A DNA stretch of 47,851 nt from J084 sp964471405 (GCA_964471405.1 CAYYGH010000012.1:1-47851); one strand, 5' to 3'; positions 17,849 through 27,049 are shown, counted from the first letter of the stretch. Made by a program: numbers and translations. The notes: generated from the sequence alone by a model not told the origin.

Positions 17849-18807
17849 TCGTTTCGGTTCCCCCTTGATGGCGGCACATATTCGGGACGCGGGCGACCAT
17901 AGATGATCTGGGCGGGATTTTCCTCCAGCCGCCGCAGCAGCCGATCCAGACTGCGGGTCGCCCGTCTCAGGTCGGCCACAAGGCCACCGATTTCCGGCAG
18001 GGTGTCACCGGTAAAGCGATCGATCGCCGGTTCGTTGCGGGCGATGAGACTTTGCAGCGTGCGCGAAAAGTCCCTGAGGGCGGCAAACGCTTCCCGGGCC
18101 TCGCCCACGGCGGCCGCCCCCTTTTCATCAACCAGCCTGTTGAGGCTGTCCGCAGTGCGGGTGATGCTGTCAGCCGTCTCTCTTAAGGCCTGGATCGTGG
18201 CGCGGGTATCGGCAATGGTTGCGGCGATATCGTCCTTCTGCTCGTCGAGAGCGGCGGCCAGCGATTCCAGATGGGCAAGAGTGCGGGTGACATGCTGCCT
18301 GTTTTCCTCGTTGAGCAGCTGCCGCACGGCGTTGATGGCCAGAATGGCCTCGTTGATCAGATCCGGCGCTTCCTCGAAGACCTGCTGAATCGGTGAGCGT
18401 TCCGAGGGGATGACCGGCGGTTCGCCATTTGGCCCTGCGGTGAGCGGCTCGCCTGTAGGAGCGCCGCGAATCTGGACGAAGGCTGCTCCCGTAAAGCCCA
18501 GGATTTCGAGACGGGCCACCGCTCCCTTGGTAATCGGCACATCTGCTCCGATATCCGCTTCCACCAGCACCTTGGAAGGGTCTTCCCGCGGGATGCGGAT
18601 GCGCTTGACGACGCCGACCGGCACCCCGTTCAGCCGCACGCTGGAGCCTTTCGTCAGGCCCGAGACGGGGCCGTCAAAATAGATGCGATAGCGCACCGTC
18701 TTGTGATCCACGTCCGCCCGTGTCAGCCAGACCACGAACCCGAAGGCCGACAGCACGAGCATCAACACGACGCTGCCGATCACCAGAAAATGGGCACGGG
18801 TTTCCAT
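17845..18807 (-). CDS. MlaD-type MCE domain protein
   Basis: The 320-residue protein is anchored in the inner membrane by one N-terminal helix (about 8-28). It has one MCE domain (about 38-118) with VRYRIYFDGPVSGLTKGSSVRLNG-type text, split here as FDGPVSGL and GSSVRLNGVPVG. A long helical tail (about 145-295) follows, predicted to form a coiled coil and probably a periplasmic channel. MCE proteins bind lipids and hand them to or from the permease complex. It lies 4 bp after the ATPase gene and overlaps the lipoprotein gene, so all four products are probably made together. Confidence 0.92.
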   Translation of the reverse strand: METRAHFLVIGSVVLMLVLSAFGFVVWLTRADVDHKTVRYRIYFDGPVSGLTKGSSVRLNGVPVGVVKRIRIPREDPSKVLVEADIGADVPITKGAVARLEILGFTGAAFVQIRGAPTGEPLTAGPNGEPPVIPSERSPIQQVFEEAPDLINEAILAINAVRQLLNEENRQHVTRTLAHLESLAAALDEQKDDIAATIADTRATIQALRETADSITRTADSLNRLVDEKGAAAVGEAREAFAALRDFSRTLQSLIARNEPAIDRFTGDTLPEIGGLVADLRRATRSLDRLLRRLEENPAQIIYGRPRPEYVPPSRGNRNE

Positions 18808-18811
18808 GGCG

Positions 18812-19711
18812 TTATGTTCTCCTGCCCTCCGGCTTCGTGGTGGCCGTTGCCACTTTTCGCCGTTCCCAGGTGGCCGCGCGTCCCCGGGGACCGTGGAAAT
18901 AGGCCCGTATCCAGGGGTGATCGCTGGCGATCACCTCCTCGATCGGCCCGATGGCGATCACCCGGCCCTCCGCCAGCACCGCCACCCGGTCACAGATCGC
19001 AAACAGGCTATCAAGATCATGGGTGACTAGGAAGACCGTCAATCCCAGCGATTCCTTGAGAGAGCGGATGAGCGCATCAAAGGCGCCGGCCGAGATCGGG
19101 TCAAGGCCCGAGGTCGGTTCGTCGAGAAACAGCAGCTCCGGATCGTGTGCCAGCGCACGCGCCAGGGCCGCCCGCTTCTTCATGCCGCCGGACAGCTCGG
19201 CCGGATACTTGCCGAAGACGGTGTGATCCAGCCCCACCATCCGCAGCTTGAGACAGGCGATCTCGCAGCGCAAGCGGGGGGGCAGGCGATAGAATTCCCT
19301 GAGCGGCACCTCCACGTTCTCGCCCACGGTCAAGGCGGAGAACAGGGCGCCATGCTGGAACAGCACGCCCCAGCGGTGGCGCAGCCTTTCCTGCCGTTCG
19401 GGCGAAAGGGTGCGGATGTCCTGGCCGAAAACCTCGATTGTGCCGGCCTCGTAATGCTGGAGCCCGACGATCGAGCGCAGCAGCACGGACTTGCCGGCTC
19501 CCGAGCCTCCGACGACGCCGAGGATCTCCCCGCGATACAGATCAAGATCCAGCCCCTGATGAACGGTCTGGCTGCCGAAGCGGTTGACAAGCCCCCGCAC
19601 GCGCACGACCACCTCCTGCCGCTCGCGGCGGAGCGGGGGGCTCGTGTCATGGGCCGTGATCCCGGGTTCAGGCACTGCGCGGCGATCCTTTCTTCTGTGG
19701 CCGCCTTCCAT
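18812..19711 (-). CDS. MlaF-type ABC transporter ATPase
   Basis: The 299-residue cytoplasmic ATPase powers the MCE lipid transporter. It has Walker A GGSGAGKS, a Q-loop LFQHGALFS, the signature LSGGMKKR, Walker B LLFLDEPTSGLD and the switch THDLDS. The MlaF-like replacement of the usual signature QQR by MKKR supports the family call. There is an N-terminal extension of about 35 basic residues before the ATPase fold, and a C-terminal extension of about 30 beyond it. The ATG at 19711 is 1 bp beyond the permease stop. An in-frame ATG at 19753 would overlap the permease gene. Confidence 0.93.
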   Translation of the reverse strand: MEGGHRRKDRRAVPEPGITAHDTSPPLRRERQEVVVRVRGLVNRFGSQTVHQGLDLDLYRGEILGVVGGSGAGKSVLLRSIVGLQHYEAGTIEVFGQDIRTLSPERQERLRHRWGVLFQHGALFSALTVGENVEVPLREFYRLPPRLRCEIACLKLRMVGLDHTVFGKYPAELSGGMKKRAALARALAHDPELLFLDEPTSGLDPISAGAFDALIRSLKESLGLTVFLVTHDLDSLFAICDRVAVLAEGRVIAIGPIEEVIASDHPWIRAYFHGPRGRAATWERRKVATATTKPEGRRT

Positions 19712-19712
19712 G

Positions 19713-20909
19713 CTACCAGCCGATCGTCGTGAAGAATACGGCAAAGAAGGCATCGAGCACGATCACCATGAAGATGGCCTCCACCACCGAGGCCGTGGTG
19801 TGCTGGCCGACGGATTCGGCATTGCGTGCCACCACCAGTCCGTGAAAGCAGCCCACCACTGCGATGATGACCGCAAAGAAGGCGGATTTGATGATGCCGA
19901 TCGCGAAATCATGCCAGCTTGTCGCTTCCTGCAGGCGGGTGGTGAACTGGAGGAAATCAATGTCAAGGCTGACGAGTGCCATCAGCCAGCCGCCGAGCAA
20001 TCCCAGGATGTCCGCATAGAAGGTGAGCAGGGGCAGGGTAATGAGCAGCGCCAGCACGCGGGGCAGCACCAGCACCTCGACGGGATCGAGGCCCATCGTG
20101 CGCAAGGCGTCCACTTCCTCGTTGAGCACCATCGATCCGATCTGGGCCGTGAACGCGCTGCCCGAGCGGCCGGCAAGGATCACGGCGGTCAGCAGGATGC
20201 CGAGTTCCCGCAGCACCGCAATGCCCACAAGATCGCTCACGAGGATCTCGGCGCCGAATTTTTCCAGCTGCACGGCACCCTGGTTGACCACGACCGCGCC
20301 GATCAGGAAGGAGATCAGCCCCACGATCGGCATCGCCCGTACGCCGGCCCGTTCCATGTGGTAGACGAGCGGCACCAGTCGCAGGCGCCGGGGGTGGAAG
20401 AGACCACGCAGCCATGTCCAGACCACCGCGCCAAAGAAGGACAGCAGCATCCCGAAATTGTAGAGGATCGCGACCGTTGCCCGACCGATGTCTTCCACGA
20501 AGCTGAGAAGCGGAATGGGGCCGGGCAGGGGTGGAGGCTCCTGCGGGCGCTGGCGGGCGACAAGGGCCAGCAGCTCGGACCAGGCCGGTGTTCCCCCTTT
20601 GCGGGAAACGGAAAGACCGCGCGCGCTCAGCCGCTCCTCAAGGCGCAGAATGAGGAAGGCGCCGGTGGTATCGAGCGCCTCAAGGCCGTCAAGCATGATG
20701 AGCGCGCGTCCGCCCGGGAGGTCCTGCTGCGGTTCCCGGTCGCCGTCCGGCAGGAGGCGGGCAATCCGGCCGGCAATGGTTGCGGCATGCGGGAGCGTCC
20801 AGCGGCCGCCCAGCCGCAGATGGATGGCATCCGATTTCCGCTCCAGGCGCAGGAAGGGGGAATCCGGTGATGTGCCGGTCGCTTCTTCGTGGTGATGGCG
20901 CACGCCCAT
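19713..20909 (-). CDS. MlaE-type permease with N-terminal STAS domain
   Basis: The 398-residue protein fuses a STAS-like domain (about 20-115; LIMLDGLEALDTTGAFLIL) to an MlaE permease (about 150-398). The permease marks are GLISFLIGAVVVNQGA, RELGILLTAVILAGRSGSAF and the conserved EEVDALRTMGLDP. In E. coli the STAS protein MlaB is separate; here it is fused to the permease. It is the first gene of the operon and is divergent from the N-formylglutamate amidohydrolase across 214 bp. The ATG at 20909 is the first in-frame start before the STAS fold. Confidence 0.93.
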   Translation of the reverse strand: MGVRHHHEEATGTSPDSPFLRLERKSDAIHLRLGGRWTLPHAATIAGRIARLLPDGDREPQQDLPGGRALIMLDGLEALDTTGAFLILRLEERLSARGLSVSRKGGTPAWSELLALVARQRPQEPPPLPGPIPLLSFVEDIGRATVAILYNFGMLLSFFGAVVWTWLRGLFHPRRLRLVPLVYHMERAGVRAMPIVGLISFLIGAVVVNQGAVQLEKFGAEILVSDLVGIAVLRELGILLTAVILAGRSGSAFTAQIGSMVLNEEVDALRTMGLDPVEVLVLPRVLALLITLPLLTFYADILGLLGGWLMALVSLDIDFLQFTTRLQEATSWHDFAIGIIKSAFFAVIIAVVGCFHGLVVARNAESVGQHTTASVVEAIFMVIVLDAFFAVFFTTIGW

Positions 20910-21123
20910 GGCTTCCCTCGCCCCGTTGCCTGCACGGCCGCTTCTCAGGAGGCGTGCAGCATGCGTGAACGGTTTCGCTTCTCATCTTGCCGATTTCCGC
21001 CGAGGCGTCCAGCCCTGGGGCCGATATGGCGCAAGGGACGGGCAGCAGCCGCTTGCCTTGTTTCGGGAAGCTTGCAATGCTCCCGTCATCAAGCGGTCGC
21101 CAGGTGAATTGCGTGGACAAGGA

Positions 21124-21999
21124 ATGACGCATCGGCACTGTGCAGTCTGGACGCCGCCCTTGAGGCGGGAGCGGCCGGTCCTGGTCGCCGTTCCCCATGC
21201 GGGACGGGTGGTGCCGGCCGAGCTTGCCCGGGAACTTGAGGCAGGCGTGCCGGTCGATGCGCTTTCCGATCCCTTCGTGGATCTGTTTGCCTGCGGGGCG
21301 CCGCCCCGGGGAATCGGTGTTCTCACGGCCAGGCTGGTGCGCAGCTATCTGGACCTCAACCGGTCGCCTTTCGCCTTCGACCGCCATGTCTGTGCCGGCC
21401 CTCTGCCGACCTATGCCGAGCCGGAGGATCCCCGCGTGCGGGCGGGGCTGGGCGTGGTGCCGCGCCTGGCCGGCCATCATCTGCCGTTGCGTCGCGCTCC
21501 GCTTGCCCGTGAGCAGATCCTTGTGCGGCTGGCCCGCCATCATCTGGGATATCATCGCCGCCTGGCCCGGCAGCTGGCGCGGCTGCGGGATCGTCATGGG
21601 GCGGCTCTTCTCATCGACCTTCATTCGATGCCTGCAATCCCCGGCTGCAAGCCCTTCCCCGATATCGTTGTGAGCGATGCAGAAGGAACGAGCTGTGACC
21701 CGCTGATCCGGGAGGCGGTGGCCGATTTCTTCCGGCTTCGTGGTTTGCGGGTTGCAATCAACACTCCCTTTGCGGGCGGGTACACGATCCGGCGTCATGC
21801 GGTTCCGGGCACCGGTCTCCACGCGCTGCAGATCGAATGCGCCCGCTCTCACTATCTGACCGACGATGGGCGCCCCCATGCCGGCTTTTTCACCCTGATG
21901 CGTCTGTATGACGCCTTCTGGGACTGGCTTGCAGAAGAAGCCCCCGCGCTCCTGAAGACGGTGCAGGGGCTGGATGCCGGCCGACTTGCAGCGGAATAG
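21124..21999 (+). CDS. N-formylglutamate amidohydrolase
   Basis: The 291-residue soluble protein belongs to the FGase family, which hydrolyses N-formyl-L-glutamate to formate and glutamate at the end of one histidine degradation route. Family marks are VAVPHAGRVVP (about 19-29), DLNRSPFAFDR, the metal-site motif LIDLHSMP, NTPFAGGYT and LQIECAR. The ATG at 21124 is preceded by GGACAAGGA. No hut genes are nearby, so the substrate may be a related N-acyl amino acid. It has its own upstream region, divergent from the mla operon. Confidence 0.85.
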   Translation: MTHRHCAVWTPPLRRERPVLVAVPHAGRVVPAELARELEAGVPVDALSDPFVDLFACGAPPRGIGVLTARLVRSYLDLNRSPFAFDRHVCAGPLPTYAEPEDPRVRAGLGVVPRLAGHHLPLRRAPLAREQILVRLARHHLGYHRRLARQLARLRDRHGAALLIDLHSMPAIPGCKPFPDIVVSDAEGTSCDPLIREAVADFFRLRGLRVAINTPFAGGYTIRRHAVPGTGLHALQIECARSHYLTDDGRPHAGFFTLMRLYDAFWDWLAEEAPALLKTVQGLDAGRLAAE

Positions 22000-22109
22000 G
22001 GAAGGGCTGTGCCCGGCAGGGCGAGAGGGCTTGTGGGAACATGTCCCCTGCGGGAGCGTTAACCATGCGATCGGCTTCGTTCATCGGTGAGTAACAAGGA
22101 GAGAGAACC

Positions 22110-22553
22110 ATGAAAGCGCGCATCATCAAGGCGGCCGGCCTTGCCCTGACGGCGCTGGCGGTGACGGCATGGAGCGGCTCGCAGGCTCTGGCCCATGATG
22201 CAAAGCATGAAGATCCGCTGGCCGCCTACAAGGAAACCGGCAAGACAACCCGCTGTCTGAGGCTCGTGGACATCGACCAGACCAGGATTCTGGATGCCCA
22301 GAACATTCTCTTCAAGCTCAAGAGCGGCAAGCTGTACATCAGCAAGCTGCCTCATCGCTGTCCGGGGCTGAGCCGGGATCGCGCCATTTCCTACAGCCTG
22401 AGCGTGCCCGAGCTGTGCGATCTCGACATCATCACCGTGATCGATACCGGGCTGCACCAGGAGGTGGGATCCTGTGGACTCGGCACTTTTCATGAGGTCA
22501 AGGAGGTCGAGCCGGCCTCACAAGGCCAGCATGGCAAGTCCGAAAACCACTGA
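22110..22553 (+). CDS. Secreted DUF6491-like hypothetical protein
   Basis: The 147-residue precursor has a Sec signal (about 1-28, ending QALA). The mature part is short and has four cysteines (in TTRCLRL, PHRCPGL, ELCDLD and GSCGLG), probably forming two disulfides in the periplasm. The pattern CLRLVDIDQTRILD, ILFKLKSGKLYISKLP and RCPGL matches what I remember of DUF6491. AAGGAGAGAG lies just before the ATG. A hairpin follows at 22562-22589. It stands alone and its function is unknown. Confidence 0.8.
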   Translation: MKARIIKAAGLALTALAVTAWSGSQALAHDAKHEDPLAAYKETGKTTRCLRLVDIDQTRILDAQNILFKLKSGKLYISKLPHRCPGLSRDRAISYSLSVPELCDLDIITVIDTGLHQEVGSCGLGTFHEVKEVEPASQGQHGKSENH

Positions 22554-22561
22554 ACACGGAA

Positions 22562-22589
22562 GGCCGCTCCTTCTCGCATGAGAGCGGCC
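22562..22589 (+). terminator. Hairpin after the DUF6491-like gene
   Basis: GGCCGCTC (22562-22569) pairs with GAGCGGCC (22582-22589) across a 12-base loop, 9 bp after the stop. There is no clear T-run, so it may act as a weak terminator or protect the mRNA 3' end. Confidence 0.4.
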
Positions 22590-22850
22590 GGATCTGCCGG
22601 TCAGGGACGCCTGCCCCGGGGTCGCCGTCCTGCCCCCGGGGTCGTCTTCTGCCGGGATGGTCCTGGCCCGCGGTCGTCTCCCTGGCTGCAGGGATGTCCG
22701 TCCGGATTCGGGAATACCCTGCCGGCGGCAGGGTCACCTTTCCGGACGCTGGAGCGGTTCTCCTGTCTGCCGGGCCGGCGTGTCACATGCGGGGAAGGGG
22801 GCAGTCGGAAAGTGGGGAGAGCCCCGCGCCGGGGATGGCTCACCTGGCAG

Positions 22851-22880
22851 CTGGATTCGCCGGTTGAACCGGCGAATGAC
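22851..22880. repeat. REP-type extragenic palindrome, copy B
   Basis: These 30 bases are identical to 151-180, with the same 11-bp arms around one G and the same CTGG and GAC flanks, in the same orientation. The bases on either side differ from copy A, so the repeated unit itself is the 30 bp. Confidence 0.75.
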
Positions 22881-23067
22881 GCCGGGGGCGCCACGGGATG
22901 GATTCGCCACATCCGCCGGCGACGGGAAGGGAAGGAGGGCCGCAAAGGAAGTGACGGGGAAGGGGTGCGGCACACAAGCCGCTGGTCAAGCCTGTCCATT
23001 GATCCAGTCGCTTCCGGATCCTGCCGCGGCATCCCGGCATGACTTCCGCGCAAAGGGTGCGCCGGGC

Positions 23068-23922
23068 TCAGGATGCAGGCTTGACGAATTTGAGCGTCAT
23101 GCGGTCGGATTCGCCGATGGCGAGATACTTCTCGCGATCCTTCTCTCCCAGAGCCAGCGTCGGCGGCAGAGTCCAGACGCCGCGCGGGTGGTGGTGATCG
23201 TCCCTGGGGTTGGCATTGATGTCCGAGCGGGCGACAAGCCGGAATCCGGCGGCCTCCGCCAGCCGGATCATCGTCGATTCCTTCACGTAGCCGTTGTTGG
23301 CCAGCGTCAGGTCGTCGCGCGGGTCGTCCTCGGCCGCGCGGTGCTGCACCACGCCGAAGACGCCGCCGGGTTTGAGCACCCGATAGACGTTGGCGAGCGC
23401 TTTTTCCGCGATGCCGTTGCGGATCCAGTTGTGCATGAAGCGGATGCCGAGCACCATGTCGACGCTTTCGGGGTCCGCATAGTCGCCCTTGACGACATAG
23501 CCGACGCGTGCGCGAGGCCCGTAGAAGGCGGGATTGGCCTTCACGCGCACGGGCAGGCTTTCCATGGCCGCACGAAAGCGCGAGCCTTCCGGGAACAGCT
23601 CGGGATCGTAGTCCGCCCCGATCCAGACCCCCCGCTCGCGCAGCAGCGGGGCGAGAATGCGGGTATACCAGCCCGCTCCCGGGTGAAGCTCCACCACCAC
23701 CATGTCGGGCCGGATGCCGAAGAATCGCAGGGTCTCAACCGGATGCCGGTAACGGTCCCGGGCCCGATCTTCCTGGCGGCGATCGGGATTGTGATGAACG
23801 GCCCGCAGGATCGGATCGTCCTGATCTTCCGCCGCCGGCAGCAGACAGGGCCGGAGGATCCAGCCCACACACAGAACGGCCAGAAGTCCGGCTACAAGTC
23901 CGCTCGATCGGATGTCACGCAT
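23068..23922 (-). CDS. Exported SAM-dependent methyltransferase-like protein
   Basis: The 284-residue precursor begins with a basic n-region and a hydrophobic stretch (about 8-30) that looks like a signal peptide or anchor. The body follows the class I methyltransferase order: motif I VVVELHPGAGWYT, an acidic position in IGADYDPEL, DMVLGIRFMHNW, then LKPGGVFGVVQH. It resembles the COG4798-type predicted methyltransferases. S-adenosylmethionine is cytoplasmic, so either the hydrophobic segment is only an anchor facing the cytoplasm or the fold has lost methyl transfer. AAGGAGG lies 7 bases before the ATG at 23922. It is divergent from aidB over 280 bp. Confidence 0.82.
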   Translation of the reverse strand: MRDIRSSGLVAGLLAVLCVGWILRPCLLPAAEDQDDPILRAVHHNPDRRQEDRARDRYRHPVETLRFFGIRPDMVVVELHPGAGWYTRILAPLLRERGVWIGADYDPELFPEGSRFRAAMESLPVRVKANPAFYGPRARVGYVVKGDYADPESVDMVLGIRFMHNWIRNGIAEKALANVYRVLKPGGVFGVVQHRAAEDDPRDDLTLANNGYVKESTMIRLAEAAGFRLVARSDINANPRDDHHHPRGVWTLPPTLALGEKDREKYLAIGESDRMTLKFVKPAS

Positions 23923-24202
23923 GATCGCCTCCTTGCCCCTTGCCCTCGGATGAGGCCGCTTGCGCGGTCCGGGCCGTGCCCGCCTTTCCTCTTCCTCCAA
24001 AGAGCCCGGCAGAGAATCCTATCGCACGGCCCCTTGTAGCGAAAGGTGGATTGTCCGATCCTGACCTAAACGATCGCTTGGCGGAGAGCAGAGAAATCGG
24101 CGCCCCTTCCTTTTTCGGCCTCTTGGCCTGCGGCCGGGCAGATTCTAGGGTGGCGGGGGCGAGCTGCCGCAGTAGAGCAGCCAGGGCAAAGGGAGCAGAC
24201 GG

Positions 24203-25882
24203 ATGTCGTATTATCGTCCACGCAGCCGGTTGCGCACCCATGAGGTGACGAACCAGCCGCCTCCTCTTGAGGACTATTCTCTCTTCGAGATGGATCCCGT
24301 CCTCAAGGCCTGGGTGGCCAGGCTTGGGGAAGCGGAGCCGGCCGCGCGGCTTGCGGCCTACGGGGATGTTCTGGGCCGGTCCGAAACGCTCGAGGCCGGC
24401 GATCTGGCCAACCGTTACGCACCGGAGCTCATCCGCTATGACCGATTCGGCCACCGGGTGGACGAGGTTCGGTTCCACCCCAGCTACCATCAGCTGATGG
24501 CACTCGGGATCCGGCATGAACAGCATGCCGCGGCCTGGACATGGGAGCGGCACGGGCATTTTCTTCACGCCGCGCTCGAATATCTGATGCACCAGGTGGA
24601 GGCCGGCGTGTGCTGCCCGCTGTCGATGACCTATGCGGGGGTGCCGACGCTCAAGCAGAATCCCGCGCTGGCGGCCCACTGGCTGCCGAAGATTCTCTCA
24701 CGCGAATACGATCCGCGCTGCCGGCCGGTGGAGGACAAGCGGGGCGCGACCATCGGCATGGCGATGACGGAAAAGCAGGGCGGCTCGGATGTCCGCGCCA
24801 ATGCGACGAAGGCCGAACCGCTCGCCCCCGAGAGACCCGACGGCGTCCACGGCCTCGGCCCCGAATACCGGCTCACCGGGCACAAGTGGTTCTGCTCGGC
24901 ACCGATGTCCGACGGATTCCTGACGCTGGCCTATGCGCCGGGCGGGCTGACCTGCTTTTTCGTGCCGCGCTGGACGCCGGAGGGCGAGCGCAACGGCTTC
25001 TTCGTCGAGCGTCTGAAGGACAAGCTCGGCAACCGGGCGAACGCATCCAGCGAGATCGAGTACGACGGCGCGCTCGCCTTCCGCGTCGGGGAGGAGGGCA
25101 GGGGGGTCAAGACCATCATCCAGATGGTCCATCACACCCGCCTCGATACCATGGTGGGCGCGGCCTCGCTGATGCGCCGGGCGCTGGTGGAGGCCGTGCA
25201 TCATGCCCGCCACCGCCGCGCCTTCCAGAAGACGCTGATCGACCACGCGCTCATGCAGAACGTGCTGGCGGATCTGACACTCGAATGGGAGGCGGCGACC
25301 CACACCGCCTTTCATGTCGCCCGCGCCTTCGATGCCGCGCATGAAAGCCACGAGGCGGCCCTGTTCGCACGCCTTGCGGTGGCGCTCAGCAAATACTGGC
25401 TGAACAAGCGGGTGGTCGGTGTCGTCTACGAATGCCTCGAAGCGCTGGGCGGGGCCGGATACGTGGAGGAGGCACCGCTCGCCCGGCTCTACCGCGAGGC
25501 GCCCTTGAACGGCATCTGGGAGGGCTCCGGCAATGTGATCGCCCTCGACATCCTGCGGGTGCTGGTGAAGGAGCCGGAAGCCTATGACGTCTTCTTCGCC
25601 GAGGTGGAGGGGGCAGCCCGGGACGAGCCGGCGCTCGCCGAGCAGCTCGAGCGGATCAAGGCGCGCGTGCGGGACCGCGCCATCACCGAATGGGATGCGC
25701 GTCAGGCGGCCGAGGAGATGGCGCTGCTTCTGCAGGCGGTGCTGATGCGTCGGCATGCCGACGGCCCGGCGGCCGATGCCTTCATCGCCACGCGTCTGGG
25801 AGGGCGCTGGGGTCATGCCTACGGGACGCTCCCGCCCGGTACCGACGCCCGCGCCATTCTCGCACGCCTGTGGCCTGCATGA
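24203..25882 (+). CDS. AidB-like acyl-CoA dehydrogenase
   Basis: The 559-residue flavoprotein matches AidB, the acyl-CoA dehydrogenase homolog of the E. coli adaptive response to alkylation. Shared segments are HEVTNQPPPLEDY at the N-terminus, RYDRFGHRVDEVRFHPSYH, MTEKQGGSDV (FAD region), GHKWFCSAPMSD, RLKDKLGNRANAS, and NGIWEGSGNVIALDILRVL containing the family Glu. The C-terminal tail corresponds to the DNA-binding part of AidB, though it is less conserved. GGGAG precedes the ATG. No ada gene or clear Ada box is nearby. An isovaleryl-CoA dehydrogenase role cannot be excluded, but the N-terminal wording favours AidB. Confidence 0.9.
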   Translation: MSYYRPRSRLRTHEVTNQPPPLEDYSLFEMDPVLKAWVARLGEAEPAARLAAYGDVLGRSETLEAGDLANRYAPELIRYDRFGHRVDEVRFHPSYHQLMALGIRHEQHAAAWTWERHGHFLHAALEYLMHQVEAGVCCPLSMTYAGVPTLKQNPALAAHWLPKILSREYDPRCRPVEDKRGATIGMAMTEKQGGSDVRANATKAEPLAPERPDGVHGLGPEYRLTGHKWFCSAPMSDGFLTLAYAPGGLTCFFVPRWTPEGERNGFFVERLKDKLGNRANASSEIEYDGALAFRVGEEGRGVKTIIQMVHHTRLDTMVGAASLMRRALVEAVHHARHRRAFQKTLIDHALMQNVLADLTLEWEAATHTAFHVARAFDAAHESHEAALFARLAVALSKYWLNKRVVGVVYECLEALGGAGYVEEAPLARLYREAPLNGIWEGSGNVIALDILRVLVKEPEAYDVFFAEVEGAARDEPALAEQLERIKARVRDRAITEWDARQAAEEMALLLQAVLMRRHADGPAADAFIATRLGGRWGHAYGTLPPGTDARAILARLWPA

Positions 25883-26002
25883 CGGCAAGGAGCGGGACTC
25901 TTTGCGTGAATACCGGATAGGGAGGATAGGGAGCATGGCGGCCGGCGGCGGAAGGTCCATACTCCTTCTTGAGGGTGGGCCGGGATCGGCGGAATCGATG
26001 AG

Positions 26003-27049
26003 ATGATGGAAGACGGGCGCACGACATCCAAGCCGGATCAGGATTGCGCCTGTGCTGCCGGCGGCTTGGGGGCGGCGGCCTCCCACCCGCATGGCCATGA
26101 TCATGGTCATGCGCATGGCCACTTTCCCAGCGGCCGCAATGAGCGGCTGAGCTGGGCGGCCTTCGCCATCATTTTCGTCTTCATGGTGGTCGAGATTGTC
26201 GGCGGCCTCTATGCCGGATCGCTGGCGCTGATCGCGGATGCCGGCCACATGGCAAGCGATGCACTGGCCCTTGCCCTGGCGGCAGTGGCCTTTCGTCTGG
26301 CGCGCCGGCCGCGGGACGAGCAGCGCAGCTACGGCTACGCCCGGGCGGAGGTGCTGGCCGCTTTCGTCAACGGTCTTGGTCTGCTGGTTCTGGTCGTGTG
26401 GATCGTGATCGAGGCGATCGAGCGCATCATCACGCCTCCCGCCGTCAAGGGGGCGCCGATGCTGGTGGTGGCCGTGGCTGGCCTCGTCGCCAATCTGGCG
26501 GCCCTGCTGCTGCTGCATCGGGGTGATCATGACAATCTCAATATCCGGGCGGCGATCTGGCATGTCATCGGCGACATTCTGGGCTCGGTGGCCGCAATCG
26601 CGGCGGCCATCGTGATCGTGGCGACCGGCTGGACACCGATCGATCCCATCTTGAGCCTTCTGGTGGCGCTGCTGCTTTTGCGGGCGGCCTGGAATGTGCT
26701 CAGCCCCAGCATGCATATCCTCATGGAGGGCACGCCGCCGGAAATCGATCCGGCCGAGCTGGAGCGGCATCTGCTGGCCCATGTGCCGAAACTGGCGGGC
26801 ATTCACCACATCCACGTCTGGTCCCTGAACCGGGGGGACCGGCTTTTGACCGCGCATCTCGAAGTGCGCGATCTGGCCCATGGCCCCGAGGTGATGCGGC
26901 AGACCAAGGCAGAGCTCAAGCGTCGTTATGCGATCCACCATTCCACGCTGCAGCTCGAACAGCAGGAATGCGTGGACCGAGCAGGCGAGCCTGCGAGCGA
27001 GGGCCAGGATCCGGCCGCAGGGGAAGATGGCGCAAACCGTCGCAAGTAG
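26003..27049 (+). CDS. Cation diffusion facilitator (CzcD/ZitB-like zinc exporter)
   Basis: The 348-residue inner-membrane protein has six hydrophobic helices. Two HxxxD metal sites are visible: DAGHMASD (His82, Asp86) and HVIGD (His187, Asp191). This His-and-Asp set fits zinc and related ions. A His-rich N-terminal stretch (about 28-40, HPHGHDHGHAHGH) probably gathers metal. The cytoplasmic C-terminal domain has HIHVWSLNRGDRLLTAHLEV. It exports metal in exchange for protons. ATG codons at 26003 and 26006 are adjacent, and the first is used. No metal-responsive regulator is adjacent. Confidence 0.93.
   Translation: MMEDGRTTSKPDQDCACAAGGLGAAASHPHGHDHGHAHGHFPSGRNERLSWAAFAIIFVFMVVEIVGGLYAGSLALIADAGHMASDALALALAAVAFRLARRPRDEQRSYGYARAEVLAAFVNGLGLLVLVVWIVIEAIERIITPPAVKGAPMLVVAVAGLVANLAALLLLHRGDHDNLNIRAAIWHVIGDILGSVAAIAAAIVIVATGWTPIDPILSLLVALLLLRAAWNVLSPSMHILMEGTPPEIDPAELERHLLAHVPKLAGIHHIHVWSLNRGDRLLTAHLEVRDLAHGPEVMRQTKAELKRRYAIHHSTLQLEQQECVDRAGEPASEGQDPAAGEDGANRRK

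Larger units (their letters stand above)
22554..23067. other. Gene-free stretch with REP element
   Basis: This lies between two convergent genes. It holds a hairpin (22562-22589), a small stem CCCTGCC/GGCAGGG (22717-22733) and the REP palindrome at 22851-22880. A degraded relative follows near 22903 (TGGATTCGCC, CCGCCGGCGA). Open frames across it have no family likeness. Confidence 0.55.
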
